From positions 8,935,601 to 8,976,513 of the forward strand of contig NZ_CP100416.1 in assembly GCF_026017845.1 (NCBI RefSeq): a stretch of DNA of 40,913 nt, read 5' to 3'. How positions within the stretch are numbered: the first letter of the stretch is position 1; each line of letters starts with the position of its first letter. Below, in pieces: positions 1 to 7,341 of this stretch. A program made the translations under genes and the position numbers. Source of the DNA: Amycolatopsis mediterranei. Its GTDB lineage: Bacteria; Actinomycetota; Actinomycetes; Mycobacteriales; Pseudonocardiaceae. Under the pieces are notes generated by a model, which saw only the letters and a list, made by a program, of their open reading frames with translations, had not been told where the DNA came from and made no database searches.

Positions 1-63
1 CAGGGCCAGCCCGCCCGCGGCCACCAGCACCGTCCTGGCCTTCGTTCGCCTGCTTGGTCTCAT
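1..63 (-). CDS. N-terminus of a secreted or membrane protein, cut by the left window edge
   Basis: On the minus strand an ATG at 63 opens a frame of 21 codons that runs off the window. The residues are a basic stretch (MRPSRRTKAR) followed by a hydrophobic run (TVLVAAGGLAL), the layout of a Sec or lipoprotein signal sequence. A perfect Shine-Dalgarno GGAGG lies seven bases ahead of the ATG (minus strand), which makes the start convincing. The rest of the protein is outside the window, so its function cannot be named. It is transcribed divergently from the genes at 346 and 543. Confidence 0.7.
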   Translation of the reverse strand, partial: MRPSRRTKARTVLVAAGGLAL

Positions 64-345
64 CTCGAAGCCTCCAGCGTCCGGGAACACCGAGAGCCAA
101 GACGGCGAAAGACACGGCAGCGGCGCGGTTCGATGACCAGCGGACGTACACAGACCCAACAACCGCTAACTGGTGCACCGAGGACGAAATACCACGGCCA
201 GTGCGCGAATTTCCCTTACCAAGCAACAACTTCAACGGAAAATGCCCGCCGCCGGTTCCGACTGGGTCGCGGGAATCGCGTCGAAGCCCCGGACAGGCTC
301 GCCCTGACGCGCATGAATTCCCCGCGGGCCGGGTATGCGGCCGAC
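64..345. other. Divergent intergenic region, no gene seen
   Basis: This 282-base stretch separates the outgoing minus-strand gene from the small plus-strand gene at 346. It must carry the promoters of both. Open frames crossing it are rich in Arg, Pro and Thr without family features and look like chance frames. No convincing paired -35/-10 box or hairpin was found. Confidence 0.5.
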
Positions 346-513
346 ATGACGACTTCACCGTTCGAGCCGGACCCGAAGCTGGGTGAGCAGGACATCGCGG
401 CCGCCGACCCCGGTCAGGGGGCGCCGAACACCGCCGAGGGGTTCGGCGCCGGCGAGACCGGACCTGATGTGATCATCCCGGAAGACGCGGGCACCGAAGA
501 AGACCCGCGATAA
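346..513 (+). CDS. Small acidic protein of unknown function
   Basis: A 55-residue protein starting MTTSPFEPDPKLGEQD and ending EDAGTEEDPR. It is strongly acidic, rich in Asp, Glu, Gly and Pro, without a signal peptide or membrane segment, and probably disordered. There is no good Shine-Dalgarno ahead of the ATG; a TATGCG at 334-339 would allow a leaderless transcript, but that is weak. The frame can be extended upstream, but those residues are basic and unlike the rest, so the ATG at 346 is preferred. It sits 29 bases ahead of the PfkB-type kinase gene and may be co-transcribed with it. I do not recognise a family. Confidence 0.5.
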   Translation: MTTSPFEPDPKLGEQDIAAADPGQGAPNTAEGFGAGETGPDVIIPEDAGTEEDPR

Positions 514-542
514 CAATCGGGCAAAACGGGTATCAGATCTTC

Positions 543-1478
543 ATGACCGAGGGTCGAGTGGCGGTGTTCGCGCCGTCCCCCCAGCTGACGGTGACTGTGG
601 AAGAGACCGCCGGGGTGCCGGACGTCCACGTGCATGCGGGTGGGCAGGGGGTGTGGCAGTCGCGGATGATCCAGTCGCTGGGAGCCACCCCGGTGCTGTG
701 CTGCGCGCTCGGCGGGGAGACCGGGCAGGTGCTGCGACACCTGATCGGCGTCGAGCTCCAGATCCGGGACGTCGCCGCGCGCAACGGCGCCTACGTGCAC
801 GACCGGCGGGAGGGCCACCGCGACGAGGTGGTGCGGATGCCGGCCGACGCGTTGTCGCGGCACGAGCTGGACGACCTCTACGAGCTGACGCTGGTCGCGG
901 GCCTCGGTGCGGACGTCACCGTGCTCAGCGGCCCGGCCGAGGACGACGTCCCGGTGCCCCACTCGGTGTACGAGCGGCTCGCCCGGGACCTCGCCGGCCA
1001 GGGAGCCCGGGTAGTGGTGGACCTGTCCGGGGAACGGCTCGCCCGGGCGCTCGCGGGCGGCCCGGAGGTGGTGAAGGTCAGCCACGAGGAACTGGTGACC
1101 GACGGGCTGGCGGAGTCGGACACGCTGCCCGACCTCGCGAAAAGCTGCCGCGAGGTGGCGAAGTGTGGGGCGCGCGCGGTCGTCGTGTCGCGGGCGGCGG
1201 AGGACACGCTCGCCCTCGTCGAAGATGAGCTGTGGCTGGTGGAGTCGCCCGAGCTGACGCCGGTGGACCCACGCGGCGGCGGCGACTCGATGACCGCGGG
1301 ACTGGCGGTCGGCTTGGCTCAGGGCCGGTCGCTGGAAGAGGCGCTGAAACTCGGAGCGGCGGCCGGAGCGGTGAACGTGACGCGACACGGCCTCGGATCG
1401 GGCAGCAGCGCAGCAGTGCGCGAGCTGGCGCGGCGCGTGCGCCTCAAGAACTGGGAGGACACCGGATGCGGGCACTGA
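543..1478 (+). CDS. PfkB-family carbohydrate kinase (1-phosphofructokinase-like)
   Basis: A 311-residue protein of the ribokinase/PfkB fold, predicted cytosolic, transferring phosphate from ATP to a sugar or sugar phosphate. An N-terminal GGQG near residue 34 corresponds to the substrate-binding glycines. Near residues 243-260 is the PfkB signature DPRGGGDSMTAGLAVGLA, with Asp248 as catalytic base and the preceding glycines as anion hole. Length matches the family. The exact substrate is not deducible; the N-terminus (FAPSPQLTVTVE) resembles fructose-1-phosphate and tagatose-6-phosphate kinases. No Shine-Dalgarno precedes the ATG, and TATCAG at 531-536 ends six bases before it, compatible with a leaderless message. 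The last 13 bases overlap the SurE-like gene, so the two are probably translationally coupled. Confidence 0.85.
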   Translation: MTEGRVAVFAPSPQLTVTVEETAGVPDVHVHAGGQGVWQSRMIQSLGATPVLCCALGGETGQVLRHLIGVELQIRDVAARNGAYVHDRREGHRDEVVRMPADALSRHELDDLYELTLVAGLGADVTVLSGPAEDDVPVPHSVYERLARDLAGQGARVVVDLSGERLARALAGGPEVVKVSHEELVTDGLAESDTLPDLAKSCREVAKCGARAVVVSRAAEDTLALVEDELWLVESPELTPVDPRGGGDSMTAGLAVGLAQGRSLEEALKLGAAAGAVNVTRHGLGSGSSAAVRELARRVRLKNWEDTGCGH

Positions 1479-2206
1479 TCACGAACGACGACGGCATCGG
1501 CTCACCGGGACTGGCGGCGCTCGCCCGCGGCGCGGTGGCGCACGGCTGGACGGTCGTCGTCGCCGCGCCCGCCGAGGAGGCCAGCGGGACCAGCGCGGGC
1601 CTGTCCGCCGCCGGGGACGACGGCCGGATCACCGTCGAGCAGCGGCAGCTGCCGGGCCTGCCGGACGTGCCCGCCCACGCGGTCGCGGCGCATCCGGGGC
1701 TGATCGCGCTGGCGGCGGCGCAGGGAGCGTTCGGCGAGCCGCCGGAGGTCGTGCTGTCCGGGGTGAACCGCGGCGCGAACGTCGGCCGCGCGGTCCTGCA
1801 CTCGGGAACCGTCGGGGCGGCGTTGACCGCGTCACTCAACGGGGCCCGCGCACTCGCCGTGTCCCTCGACGTGGGGCTCGAGCCGGGTCCGCACCAGCAT
1901 TGGGACACCGCGGTCACCGTTGCGGCGACACTGTTCGACCGGCTCGCCGCAATGCCGGCCGGGACGGTCCTCAACCTGAACGTACCGAACCGGGCCGAGG
2001 TGGGGACGCCGCGGCGGGCCGGGCTGGCCGAGTTCGGGACGGTGCGCAGCCACGTCGAGAACGGTGACGACGGAGCGATCAGCCTCACCGCCGTCGTCGT
2101 CGAGGGCGATCTGCCGCCGGGCAGCGACGCCCGGCTCCTGGCCGAGGGCCACCCGACAGTGACGGCACTGCGATCGGTGACCGAGGACCCCAACATGCGG
2201 CTTTGA
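1466..2206 (+). CDS. surE: SurE-type 5'/3'-nucleotidase
   Basis: A 246-residue protein beginning MRALITNDDGIGSPG; the Asn-Asp-Asp at residues 7-9 are the metal ligands of the SurE survival-protein family. Further family motifs are SGVNRGANVG (metal-binding Asn) and HSGTVGAA. SurE enzymes are cytosolic divalent-metal-dependent phosphatases hydrolysing nucleoside monophosphates. The ATG at 1466 lies behind GGGAGG (1453-1458) and overlaps the kinase gene by 13 bases, a typical coupled arrangement. A kinase and phosphatase pair in one operon suggests turnover of phosphorylated metabolites, but that link is inference. Some actinomycete relatives have lost phosphatase activity, so the call is by family. 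Confidence 0.88.
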   Translation: MRALITNDDGIGSPGLAALARGAVAHGWTVVVAAPAEEASGTSAGLSAAGDDGRITVEQRQLPGLPDVPAHAVAAHPGLIALAAAQGAFGEPPEVVLSGVNRGANVGRAVLHSGTVGAALTASLNGARALAVSLDVGLEPGPHQHWDTAVTVAATLFDRLAAMPAGTVLNLNVPNRAEVGTPRRAGLAEFGTVRSHVENGDDGAISLTAVVVEGDLPPGSDARLLAEGHPTVTALRSVTEDPNMRL

Positions 2207-2358
2207 CCGGCCAAAGCGGGGTTCGGCGGCGCCCGGCCATGCGGCGGCCCGTCGACGGACAGTGGACTCGAGGATCGTCAGCGTGGCTTTATGGACAAAC
2301 TGGAAACCGCCGAGGAAGCGCCTGCCCCGGCACAGCCTCCGTCCGGGCGACTTGGCAC

Positions 2359-2637
2359 TCATGGCCGCCCCCGGAATACCTGCCAGTAATCATCAATCCA
2401 CTGCCACGTGTAGCCCTTATCCTTAAGATACTTGAGCTCCCGCTGATAAGTATTCCCCATCCTGCATAGCGGCTTGCAAGGGTCGGTGACCAGGCGCACG
2501 TCACGATCGCCATTGAGCCTTGTCCCGGTCGACGACGACCCATTCTCGAAACCTCCGCCCGGCAGGGACGAACGGCGCGCCGTTGCCCGCATCGACGCGC
2601 TGACATCGGTGAAGAAATCGGACGGTCGCTCAGGCAT
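2359..2637 (-). CDS. Hypothetical protein, 92 residues
   Basis: A minus-strand ATG at 2637 with GGAG seven bases ahead opens a 92-residue frame. The C-terminal third (YQRELKYLKDKGYTWQWIDD) is rich in Lys, Tyr and Trp. This is unusual for a shadow frame in high-GC DNA and argues for real or formerly real coding. The N-terminal half is Ser/Arg/Gly rich and unremarkable. No domain is recognised, and there is no signal peptide or membrane segment. Its start overlaps the end of the next minus-strand frame by eight bases, as in an operon. It may be a genuine small gene or a remnant. Confidence 0.35.
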   Translation of the reverse strand: MPERPSDFFTDVSASMRATARRSSLPGGGFENGSSSTGTRLNGDRDVRLVTDPCKPLCRMGNTYQRELKYLKDKGYTWQWIDDYWQVFRGRP

Positions 2638-2818
2638 CGCTCAACTCCGGACCGACCTGGAGCGAGTAGTAGCCGGTGGTGGCCAGCCGGCGCGACCACG
2701 ACGCTGCCGGGCCTTCCACGGTGACCTCGCCACTGACGAGCCCGTCGGCCCGGCCGGCTTCTCCGGCGGCCCGGGGGTCGAGAAACGCAGAAGTGGTCGT
2801 GCTGACGCACGCGTCCAA
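2630..2818 (-). CDS. Hypothetical small protein, 62 residues or a fragment
   Basis: A minus-strand frame with a TTG start at 2818, ending in TGYYSLQVGPELSDA. The C-terminal half looks protein-like, but no family is recognised. The TTG start has no clear Shine-Dalgarno, so the true start may lie elsewhere or the frame may be a degraded remnant. It overlaps the 92-residue frame by eight bases, which is the main reason to list it. Confidence 0.25.
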   Translation of the reverse strand: MDACVSTTTSAFLDPRAAGEAGRADGLVSGEVTVEGPAASWSRRLATTGYYSLQVGPELSDA

Positions 2819-2926
2819 TCAACGTCCAGTCGGCATCCAAGGTGGCGCAGCAGGCTGGTGCTCGTCAGCACCGGGTGGTCCCCAACCCGGGAACCGTTCC
2901 GGCCGATCGACTCCAGGAGATGCTCT

Positions 2927-3367
2927 ATGCGTAGGCAATTCCTTGCTCACGGCTTCATCGCCTCCTCGGTGGCGAAGCCCTTGGTCGTCCTGGTAGCACT
3001 CATTGCCGCCTTCGTGGTCGCCCCGGGTGCGGCGTCCGCCGCATCCGGGGGCGACACCTCGGCGACTGCGGGATGGAGCACCTTCCCCAAGCCCGTCACC
3101 GACACCTCGAAGCAGCTCAGCAGCGGCGAAGCGAGAACCGACACCGTCAATGCGGTCTTCACCTGCAACTACTACAGCGTCTCCCCGTACTACGTCATCG
3201 ACTTCACCTGCAACGTGACGCAGGGCGCCATCCAGCTCTGGGTGAACTGCACGGACGGACGCCACCTGCTCAGCGGCATCATGCGCGCAGTCGGCACCTA
3301 CAACGCGCGGTCCATCTGCGGCCCGCCCGCGAGTTTGGTCAACTTCGGCGCCAACCAGCTCGCCTGA
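2927..3367 (+). CDS. Small secreted protein with four cysteines, unknown function
   Basis: A 146-residue protein starting at an ATG preceded by CAGGAGA at 2914-2920. Residues 1-37 form a clear Sec signal: basic start (MRRQ), hydrophobic core (PLVVLVALIAAFVV) and an Ala-rich cleavage region (PGAASAAS). The mature part of about 109 residues contains four cysteines in FTCNYY, FTCNV, VNCTDG and SICGPP, enough for two disulfides, and is rich in Asn, Ser, Thr and Tyr. I recognise no catalytic motif. It is followed by a strong terminator and looks monocistronic. Possible roles are a small extracellular binding or inhibitor protein; this is a guess. Confidence 0.75.
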   Translation: MRRQFLAHGFIASSVAKPLVVLVALIAAFVVAPGAASAASGGDTSATAGWSTFPKPVTDTSKQLSSGEARTDTVNAVFTCNYYSVSPYYVIDFTCNVTQGAIQLWVNCTDGRHLLSGIMRAVGTYNARSICGPPASLVNFGANQLA

Positions 3368-3389
3368 ACTGAGAACGCGACAACCGACT

Positions 3390-3429
3390 GGACCGGTCCT
3401 CTTCGCCGCGCGGCGGAGAGGACCGGTCC
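3390..3429 (+). terminator. Strong hairpin behind the small secreted protein gene
   Basis: The stretch is an almost perfect inverted repeat: the left arm GGACCGGTCCTCTTCGCCGC pairs with its complement ending at 3429, with one mismatch and practically no loop. It lies 22 bases behind the stop codon at 3367. There is no T-run, as is usual for terminators of high-GC actinomycetes. Confidence 0.7.
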
Positions 3430-3550
3430 GCACCATGTGCGAAACCGTTCCGGCGACAGGCGTTCCGTGTTGCGAAGGGCCGGCGTTGTCCGGCCCGAAT
3501 CACCCAGAACCGTCAGAGCACCGGACGTTGTTGCTTCCGGCCCTCCCCTA

Positions 3551-3579
3551 TTGACAGTACGTGAATCGCTGCGAAGAGT
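3551..3579 (+). promoter_or_regulatory. Candidate promoter of the SARP-type regulator
   Basis: A perfect -35 box TTGACA (3551-3556) is followed after 17 bases by AAGAGT (3574-3579), which keeps the conserved A and final T of a -10 box. Transcription would begin near 3586, leaving a leader of about 27 bases before the GTG at 3613. The -10 box is weak, so this is a candidate only. Confidence 0.4.
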
Positions 3580-3612
3580 GGGCGATCTGTGGCTGCGCAA
3601 CTGGAGGTGGCT

Positions 3613-6600
3613 GTGCATGTACAGGTGCTGGGGCCCGTGCGGGTGTGGCAGGACGGAGAGGAACTCGATCTAGGTCCACCGGGCCGTCGGGCCCTGCTCG
3701 GGGTTCTCGCGCTGGCCAGGGGCCGGGCTCTTCGGCGGACAGCGCTGGTTGACGCGTTATGGGGTGACACGCCGCCACCGAGCGCGACGAACATCATCCA
3801 GACGCATGTCAAACACCTGCGGCGAGTGCTCGACCCGGAGCGGCACGCGTACGCGCGCAGCCAGCGGATTCCTACGGTCGGCGACGGATATGCGTTGCGG
3901 ATCTCACCGGATCAGAGTGACGTGGACCGGTTCTACCGCCAGGTACAGGCCGCCGAGCAGGAACGCCAGGCGGGCCGGTCGGATCAGACGGCGGCGATGC
4001 TGGGCGAGGCGCTCGGGTTGTGGCATGGGCAGCCACTCGCCGACCTGCCCGCTCTCGTAGGCCACCCGACGGTTCTCACGCTGTTCGAGGCACGGCGCGA
4101 CGCGGTGCTGGCCTACGCCGAGGCGCTGCTCACAACCGGACGTGCCTCCGAAGCGTTGCCGGTCGTCATCGAGGAGACGGCGACGCACCCGCTCGACGAG
4201 GCCCTCGCGGCCATGCTCGTCCGGATGTACACAGCGTCCGGACAGCGGGACAAGGGATTTGCCGTATACGACCTGACCCGCAAACTGCTCGCCGCAGAAC
4301 TGGGCGTCGCCCCCGGACCCGATCTGGCCGAGGCACACGCGATGCTCGTCCGGGAAACAGCCTCGACAGCGCCGTTCGCGTCGAAGCGACACCTACCGGC
4401 CGAGCTGCCGGCGAAGGTGTCAGAGGTGGTCGACCGGGCACGGCAACAGGACGAGCGCTTGGCCGGCCAGGTGGTGCCCGCCCGCCACCGAAGCGGGCGC
4501 CGGACAAACGCCTTGGCTCGCTACGAACAGCTCAAGCAACACCTGGGTATCGACCCCGGCCCACCGCTGTGGCAGGCGCACCACCACGTCCTCACCGCCG
4601 AGCCGGCAGTAGCCACCCCGGTAGGCACCGAACGTGCACCCGTGCCCCGCCAACTGCCCGCCCCACCGCGGCCGTTCACCGGCCGGGTCGCCGAACTCGC
4701 CGAACTCACCGCGGCAATGCGGGCCCAAGCCGAACCAGGCGGCACGGTGGTGATCTCCGCCATCGGCGGCACCGGCGGCATCGGCAAGACCTGGCTCGCC
4801 CTCCACTGGGCTCACCAGCACATCGACCGTTTCCCCGACGGGCAACTGTTCGTAAATCTTCGCGGCTTCGACCCTACCGGCGACCCGCTGACCACACAGA
4901 CGGCGGTGCGCGGATTCCTGGCGGCTCTGAGCGTCGAGCCCTCGGCCATCCCGGCCGAACTGGACGCGCAGGTGGGGTTGTACCGCAGTCTGCTCGCCGG
5001 CAAACGAATGCTGGTCGTACTGGACAACGCCCGCGACACGGCCCAGCTCGCACCGCTGCTTCCGGGCAGCCCCAGCTGCGCGGTGCTCGTCACGAGCCGC
5101 AGCCGGCTGTCCGGGCTGGTGACCGCACACGACGCCCACCCGCTGACGATGGACGTGCTCTCCGAATCCGCAGCTCGTCAACTGCTGCAGGCTCGGCTGG
5201 GGGCCCAGCGGCCGGCCGCCGAACCTGGTGCGATGGCCGAGTTGATCGCCTGCTGCGGAGGATTCCCGCTGGCGTTGAGCATTGTCGCCAGTCAGGCCCG
5301 AGCCCACCCGCAATTCCCGTTGGCGGCACTGGCCGCCGAACTGCGCGACGCCTCGACGCGGTTGGGCGCTCTGGACGACACCGATCAGGCCGTCGGCGTA
5401 CCGGCGGTGCTGTCGTGGTCCTACCGCGCCCTCACCCCCGAAGGGGCGCGGACGTTCGGGCTGATCGGTCTCGCGCCGGGACCGGACATCGATTTGCCGG
5501 CCACGGCCTGCCTCACCGGCTTGCCCATCGACGCGGCCCGGCGCGTGTTGCGCGCCTTGGACCAGGTTTCCCTGGTGCACCAGCATGTTCCTGGCCGATG
5601 GCGGATGCATGACCTGGTCCGGCTCTACGCCGCCGACCAGGCCCGCCAGGATCAGCCCCATGCCGACCGGGAGGCAGCGCTGCGCCGGGTTGTGGCCTTC
5701 TACCTGCACACCGCCGACGCCGCCGACCAGCTCCTGGACCCCCACCGCCAGCCCATCCGGCTCGATCCGCCCCCACCCGGTTGCCTTCCCTACCCGTTGT
5801 CCGATGCCTCGGCGGCCCTGGCCTGGTTCGACACCGAGCACGCGTGCCTGCTGGCCGCCCATCGTGCCGCGATCTCGAACGGGTGGCACCAGACCGTGTG
5901 GCAGTTGACCTGCACCCTGTTCACCTTCCACCACCGCCGGGGACACCGCCACGACCTCCTCGCCGTGTGCCGGACAGGTGCGGTGGCCGCGGAACACCTC
6001 CCCGACCCCGACATCCACGTCCGTGCTCACCAGCGTCTCGGACGTGCCTACGCAGATCTGTGGCGACTCGAGGAGGCGATCGACCACCTGCGCCGGTCTC
6101 TCGCAATCGCCTGTCAATACCACGACCACACCAACCAGGCCCACGCCCATCACGCACTCGCGCGGGTCTGGGAGCAGCAGGGCGACAACCGACTGGCCCT
6201 GGAGCAGGCCACCCACGCCCTGAACCTGTTTCGCTCCCTCGACGATCCGGTATGGCACGCCGCCACGCTCAACATGGTGGGCTGGCTCTCCGCCCAGCTC
6301 GGCGAGTACGAGCAGGCCCGCCGGCACTGCCAGGCCGCGCTGACCCTGCAGCGCCACCACCAGGACCCCGACGGTGAAGCGATCACCCTGGACAGCTTGG
6401 GCTACATCGATCACCACACCGGCCGCCACCGTCAGGCCATCTGCCACTACCAGCAGGCCCTCACCCTGCGCCGCGCCATCGGCCACACCTACGAAGTCGC
6501 AAAGAATCTCGACGCGATGGGCCGGCCGTACACGGCCCTCGGCCAACCTGATCAGGCCCGCGCGGTGTTGCGGGAGGCGTTGGAGTGGTACCGGCAACTG

Positions 6601-6672
6601 GGCCGCGGGGAGGACGCTGCACGGGTGCAACAGCAACTGGACGACCATTTCCGCGACCTGACACCCTCGTGA
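3613..6672 (+). CDS. SARP/BTAD-STAND-TPR transcriptional regulator (AfsR-like)
   Basis: A 1019-residue cytosolic regulator. A winged-helix DNA-binding domain (about residues 1-90, starting MHVQVLGPVRVW) is followed by a bacterial transcriptional activation domain (about 95-245). An NB-ARC/STAND ATPase follows, with P-loop GGTGGIGKT near 385-393, Walker B MLVVLDNARD near 466 and MHDLVRLYAA near 665. TPR-type helical repeats run from about 730 to the end. The GTG at 3613 is preferred over an in-frame GTG at 3589 because GGAGG (3603-3607) lies five bases before it and the protein then begins exactly as SARP proteins do. Residues about 290-329 (GRRTNALARYEQLKQHLGID) repeat the C-terminal BTAD helices, so the protein has one and a partial second BTAD end. 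AfsR-type proteins activate secondary-metabolite genes, and the P450/terpene pair directly downstream is the likely target. Confidence 0.9.
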   Translation: MHVQVLGPVRVWQDGEELDLGPPGRRALLGVLALARGRALRRTALVDALWGDTPPPSATNIIQTHVKHLRRVLDPERHAYARSQRIPTVGDGYALRISPDQSDVDRFYRQVQAAEQERQAGRSDQTAAMLGEALGLWHGQPLADLPALVGHPTVLTLFEARRDAVLAYAEALLTTGRASEALPVVIEETATHPLDEALAAMLVRMYTASGQRDKGFAVYDLTRKLLAAELGVAPGPDLAEAHAMLVRETASTAPFASKRHLPAELPAKVSEVVDRARQQDERLAGQVVPARHRSGRRTNALARYEQLKQHLGIDPGPPLWQAHHHVLTAEPAVATPVGTERAPVPRQLPAPPRPFTGRVAELAELTAAMRAQAEPGGTVVISAIGGTGGIGKTWLALHWAHQHIDRFPDGQLFVNLRGFDPTGDPLTTQTAVRGFLAALSVEPSAIPAELDAQVGLYRSLLAGKRMLVVLDNARDTAQLAPLLPGSPSCAVLVTSRSRLSGLVTAHDAHPLTMDVLSESAARQLLQARLGAQRPAAEPGAMAELIACCGGFPLALSIVASQARAHPQFPLAALAAELRDASTRLGALDDTDQAVGVPAVLSWSYRALTPEGARTFGLIGLAPGPDIDLPATACLTGLPIDAARRVLRALDQVSLVHQHVPGRWRMHDLVRLYAADQARQDQPHADREAALRRVVAFYLHTADAADQLLDPHRQPIRLDPPPPGCLPYPLSDASAALAWFDTEHACLLAAHRAAISNGWHQTVWQLTCTLFTFHHRRGHRHDLLAVCRTGAVAAEHLPDPDIHVRAHQRLGRAYADLWRLEEAIDHLRRSLAIACQYHDHTNQAHAHHALARVWEQQGDNRLALEQATHALNLFRSLDDPVWHAATLNMVGWLSAQLGEYEQARRHCQAALTLQRHHQDPDGEAITLDSLGYIDHHTGRHRQAICHYQQALTLRRAIGHTYEVAKNLDAMGRPYTALGQPDQARAVLREALEWYRQLGRGEDAARVQQQLDDHFRDLTPS

Positions 6673-7337
6673 TCGGCTCGACGTCGGGGACCCCGCCACA
6701 TGCACCGGCCCTTCACCATCCTCGGACTCACAACCTGATCAACGATCTTGGAACGACCGCGCGGGCTGCGCCGGTCGATAGGCGAGACCGGGATCGCTGG
6801 GACAAACAGCGCAGCGGAGTCGTTCTGGTCGACGTCCAAACGCGAAGGGTACAACCGGCACATAGACGGACTCGTTGCCCGCGATTGACACGTCGATCCA
6901 TTTCTGGGACAGTCGACAGCGGCACTTCGCAATCGAGATCCCGAGTTCTGGCGACTACGAAAAGTCGCCGCCAGCGGCTGCGTGAATCGCGTGAGCGCCT
7001 GCCCGCCGTTCAGCGTAAATCTCAGGGAACTCTTACCGATCCGAAAGTCCCAGGTCGCCTTCCCGGACGGTCAAAGGGGCGTTGGGCAGCACTAGCCTGC
7101 TTTCCGCAAGGCTCCAGTTGTGCGGAATACGGCCGCGCGGTTGACCGAAGGTGCAGCAATGCTGTCCGAACGCATGAACGAGCGTCCTCGCACGGGACCC
7201 GGCGAATACACGCGATCAGTGCGAACAAGACCGGGAGAGCAAGTGACCGTGGTGGAAGGCACCGTCCCTGCCGGGAAACTGGTCGCCACCGGCCGGTGGA
7301 AGCATGGCCGCGCACCCGAGGGTCAGGACGAGCGGGA
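6673..7337. other. Long leader/regulatory region ahead of the P450 gene
   Basis: A 665-base region between the regulator and the P450 gene. It contains a candidate promoter at 6885-6913 and a possible 60-codon frame at 7159-7341, both listed separately. Two near-copies of GCGTGA nine bases apart (about 6980-6995) could be part of a SARP binding site, but the evidence is thin. Longer frames through this stretch are Arg/Pro-rich and not credible. Confidence 0.5.
6885..6913 (+). promoter_or_regulatory. Candidate promoter for the P450/terpene-synthase pair
   Basis: A perfect TTGACA (6885-6890) stands 17 bases ahead of GACAGT (6908-6913), which keeps the A and T of an actinomycete -10 box. If used, it would give a leader of more than 400 bases before the P450 start, or about 240 before the small frame at 7159. 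SARP activators often bind near a suboptimal -35 to -10 region, so it would be worth footprinting. Confidence 0.3.
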
Positions 7338-7341
7338 ATGA
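7159..7341 (+). CDS. Possible small protein coupled to the P450 gene
   Basis: An ATG at 7159 behind GAAGG opens a 60-codon frame, MLSERMNERPRTGPGEYTRS at the start, ending in a TGA that overlaps the P450 start as AATGA (7337-7341). The peptide is basic and hydrophilic, has no recognised domain, and could be extended in frame to 7120. The only strong argument for it is the coupled stop-start arrangement; without it I would treat the frame as chance. It might act as a translated leader. Confidence 0.3.
   Translation: MLSERMNERPRTGPGEYTRSVRTRPGEQVTVVEGTVPAGKLVATGRWKHGRAPEGQDERE

Larger units (their letters stand above)
2207..2926. other. Gap between surE-like gene and small secreted protein
   Basis: This 720-base stretch holds no plus-strand gene that I can support. 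Two overlapping minus-strand frames (2359-2637 and 2630-2818) are listed separately with low confidence. Base composition is somewhat less GC-rich around 2380-2470 than in the neighbours. I see no clear terminator directly behind the surE-like gene. Confidence 0.4.

Noticed and set aside
414..1475. 353-codon minus-strand frame opposite the PfkB-type kinase gene
   Set aside because: It is the shadow of a well-supported kinase gene, rich in His, Arg and Pro, with no domain or start signal.
4420..6705. 761-codon minus-strand frame opposite the SARP regulator
   Set aside because: Long only because high-GC DNA lacks stops on the complementary strand; composition (Gly, Val, Arg, Gln) is typical of shadows.
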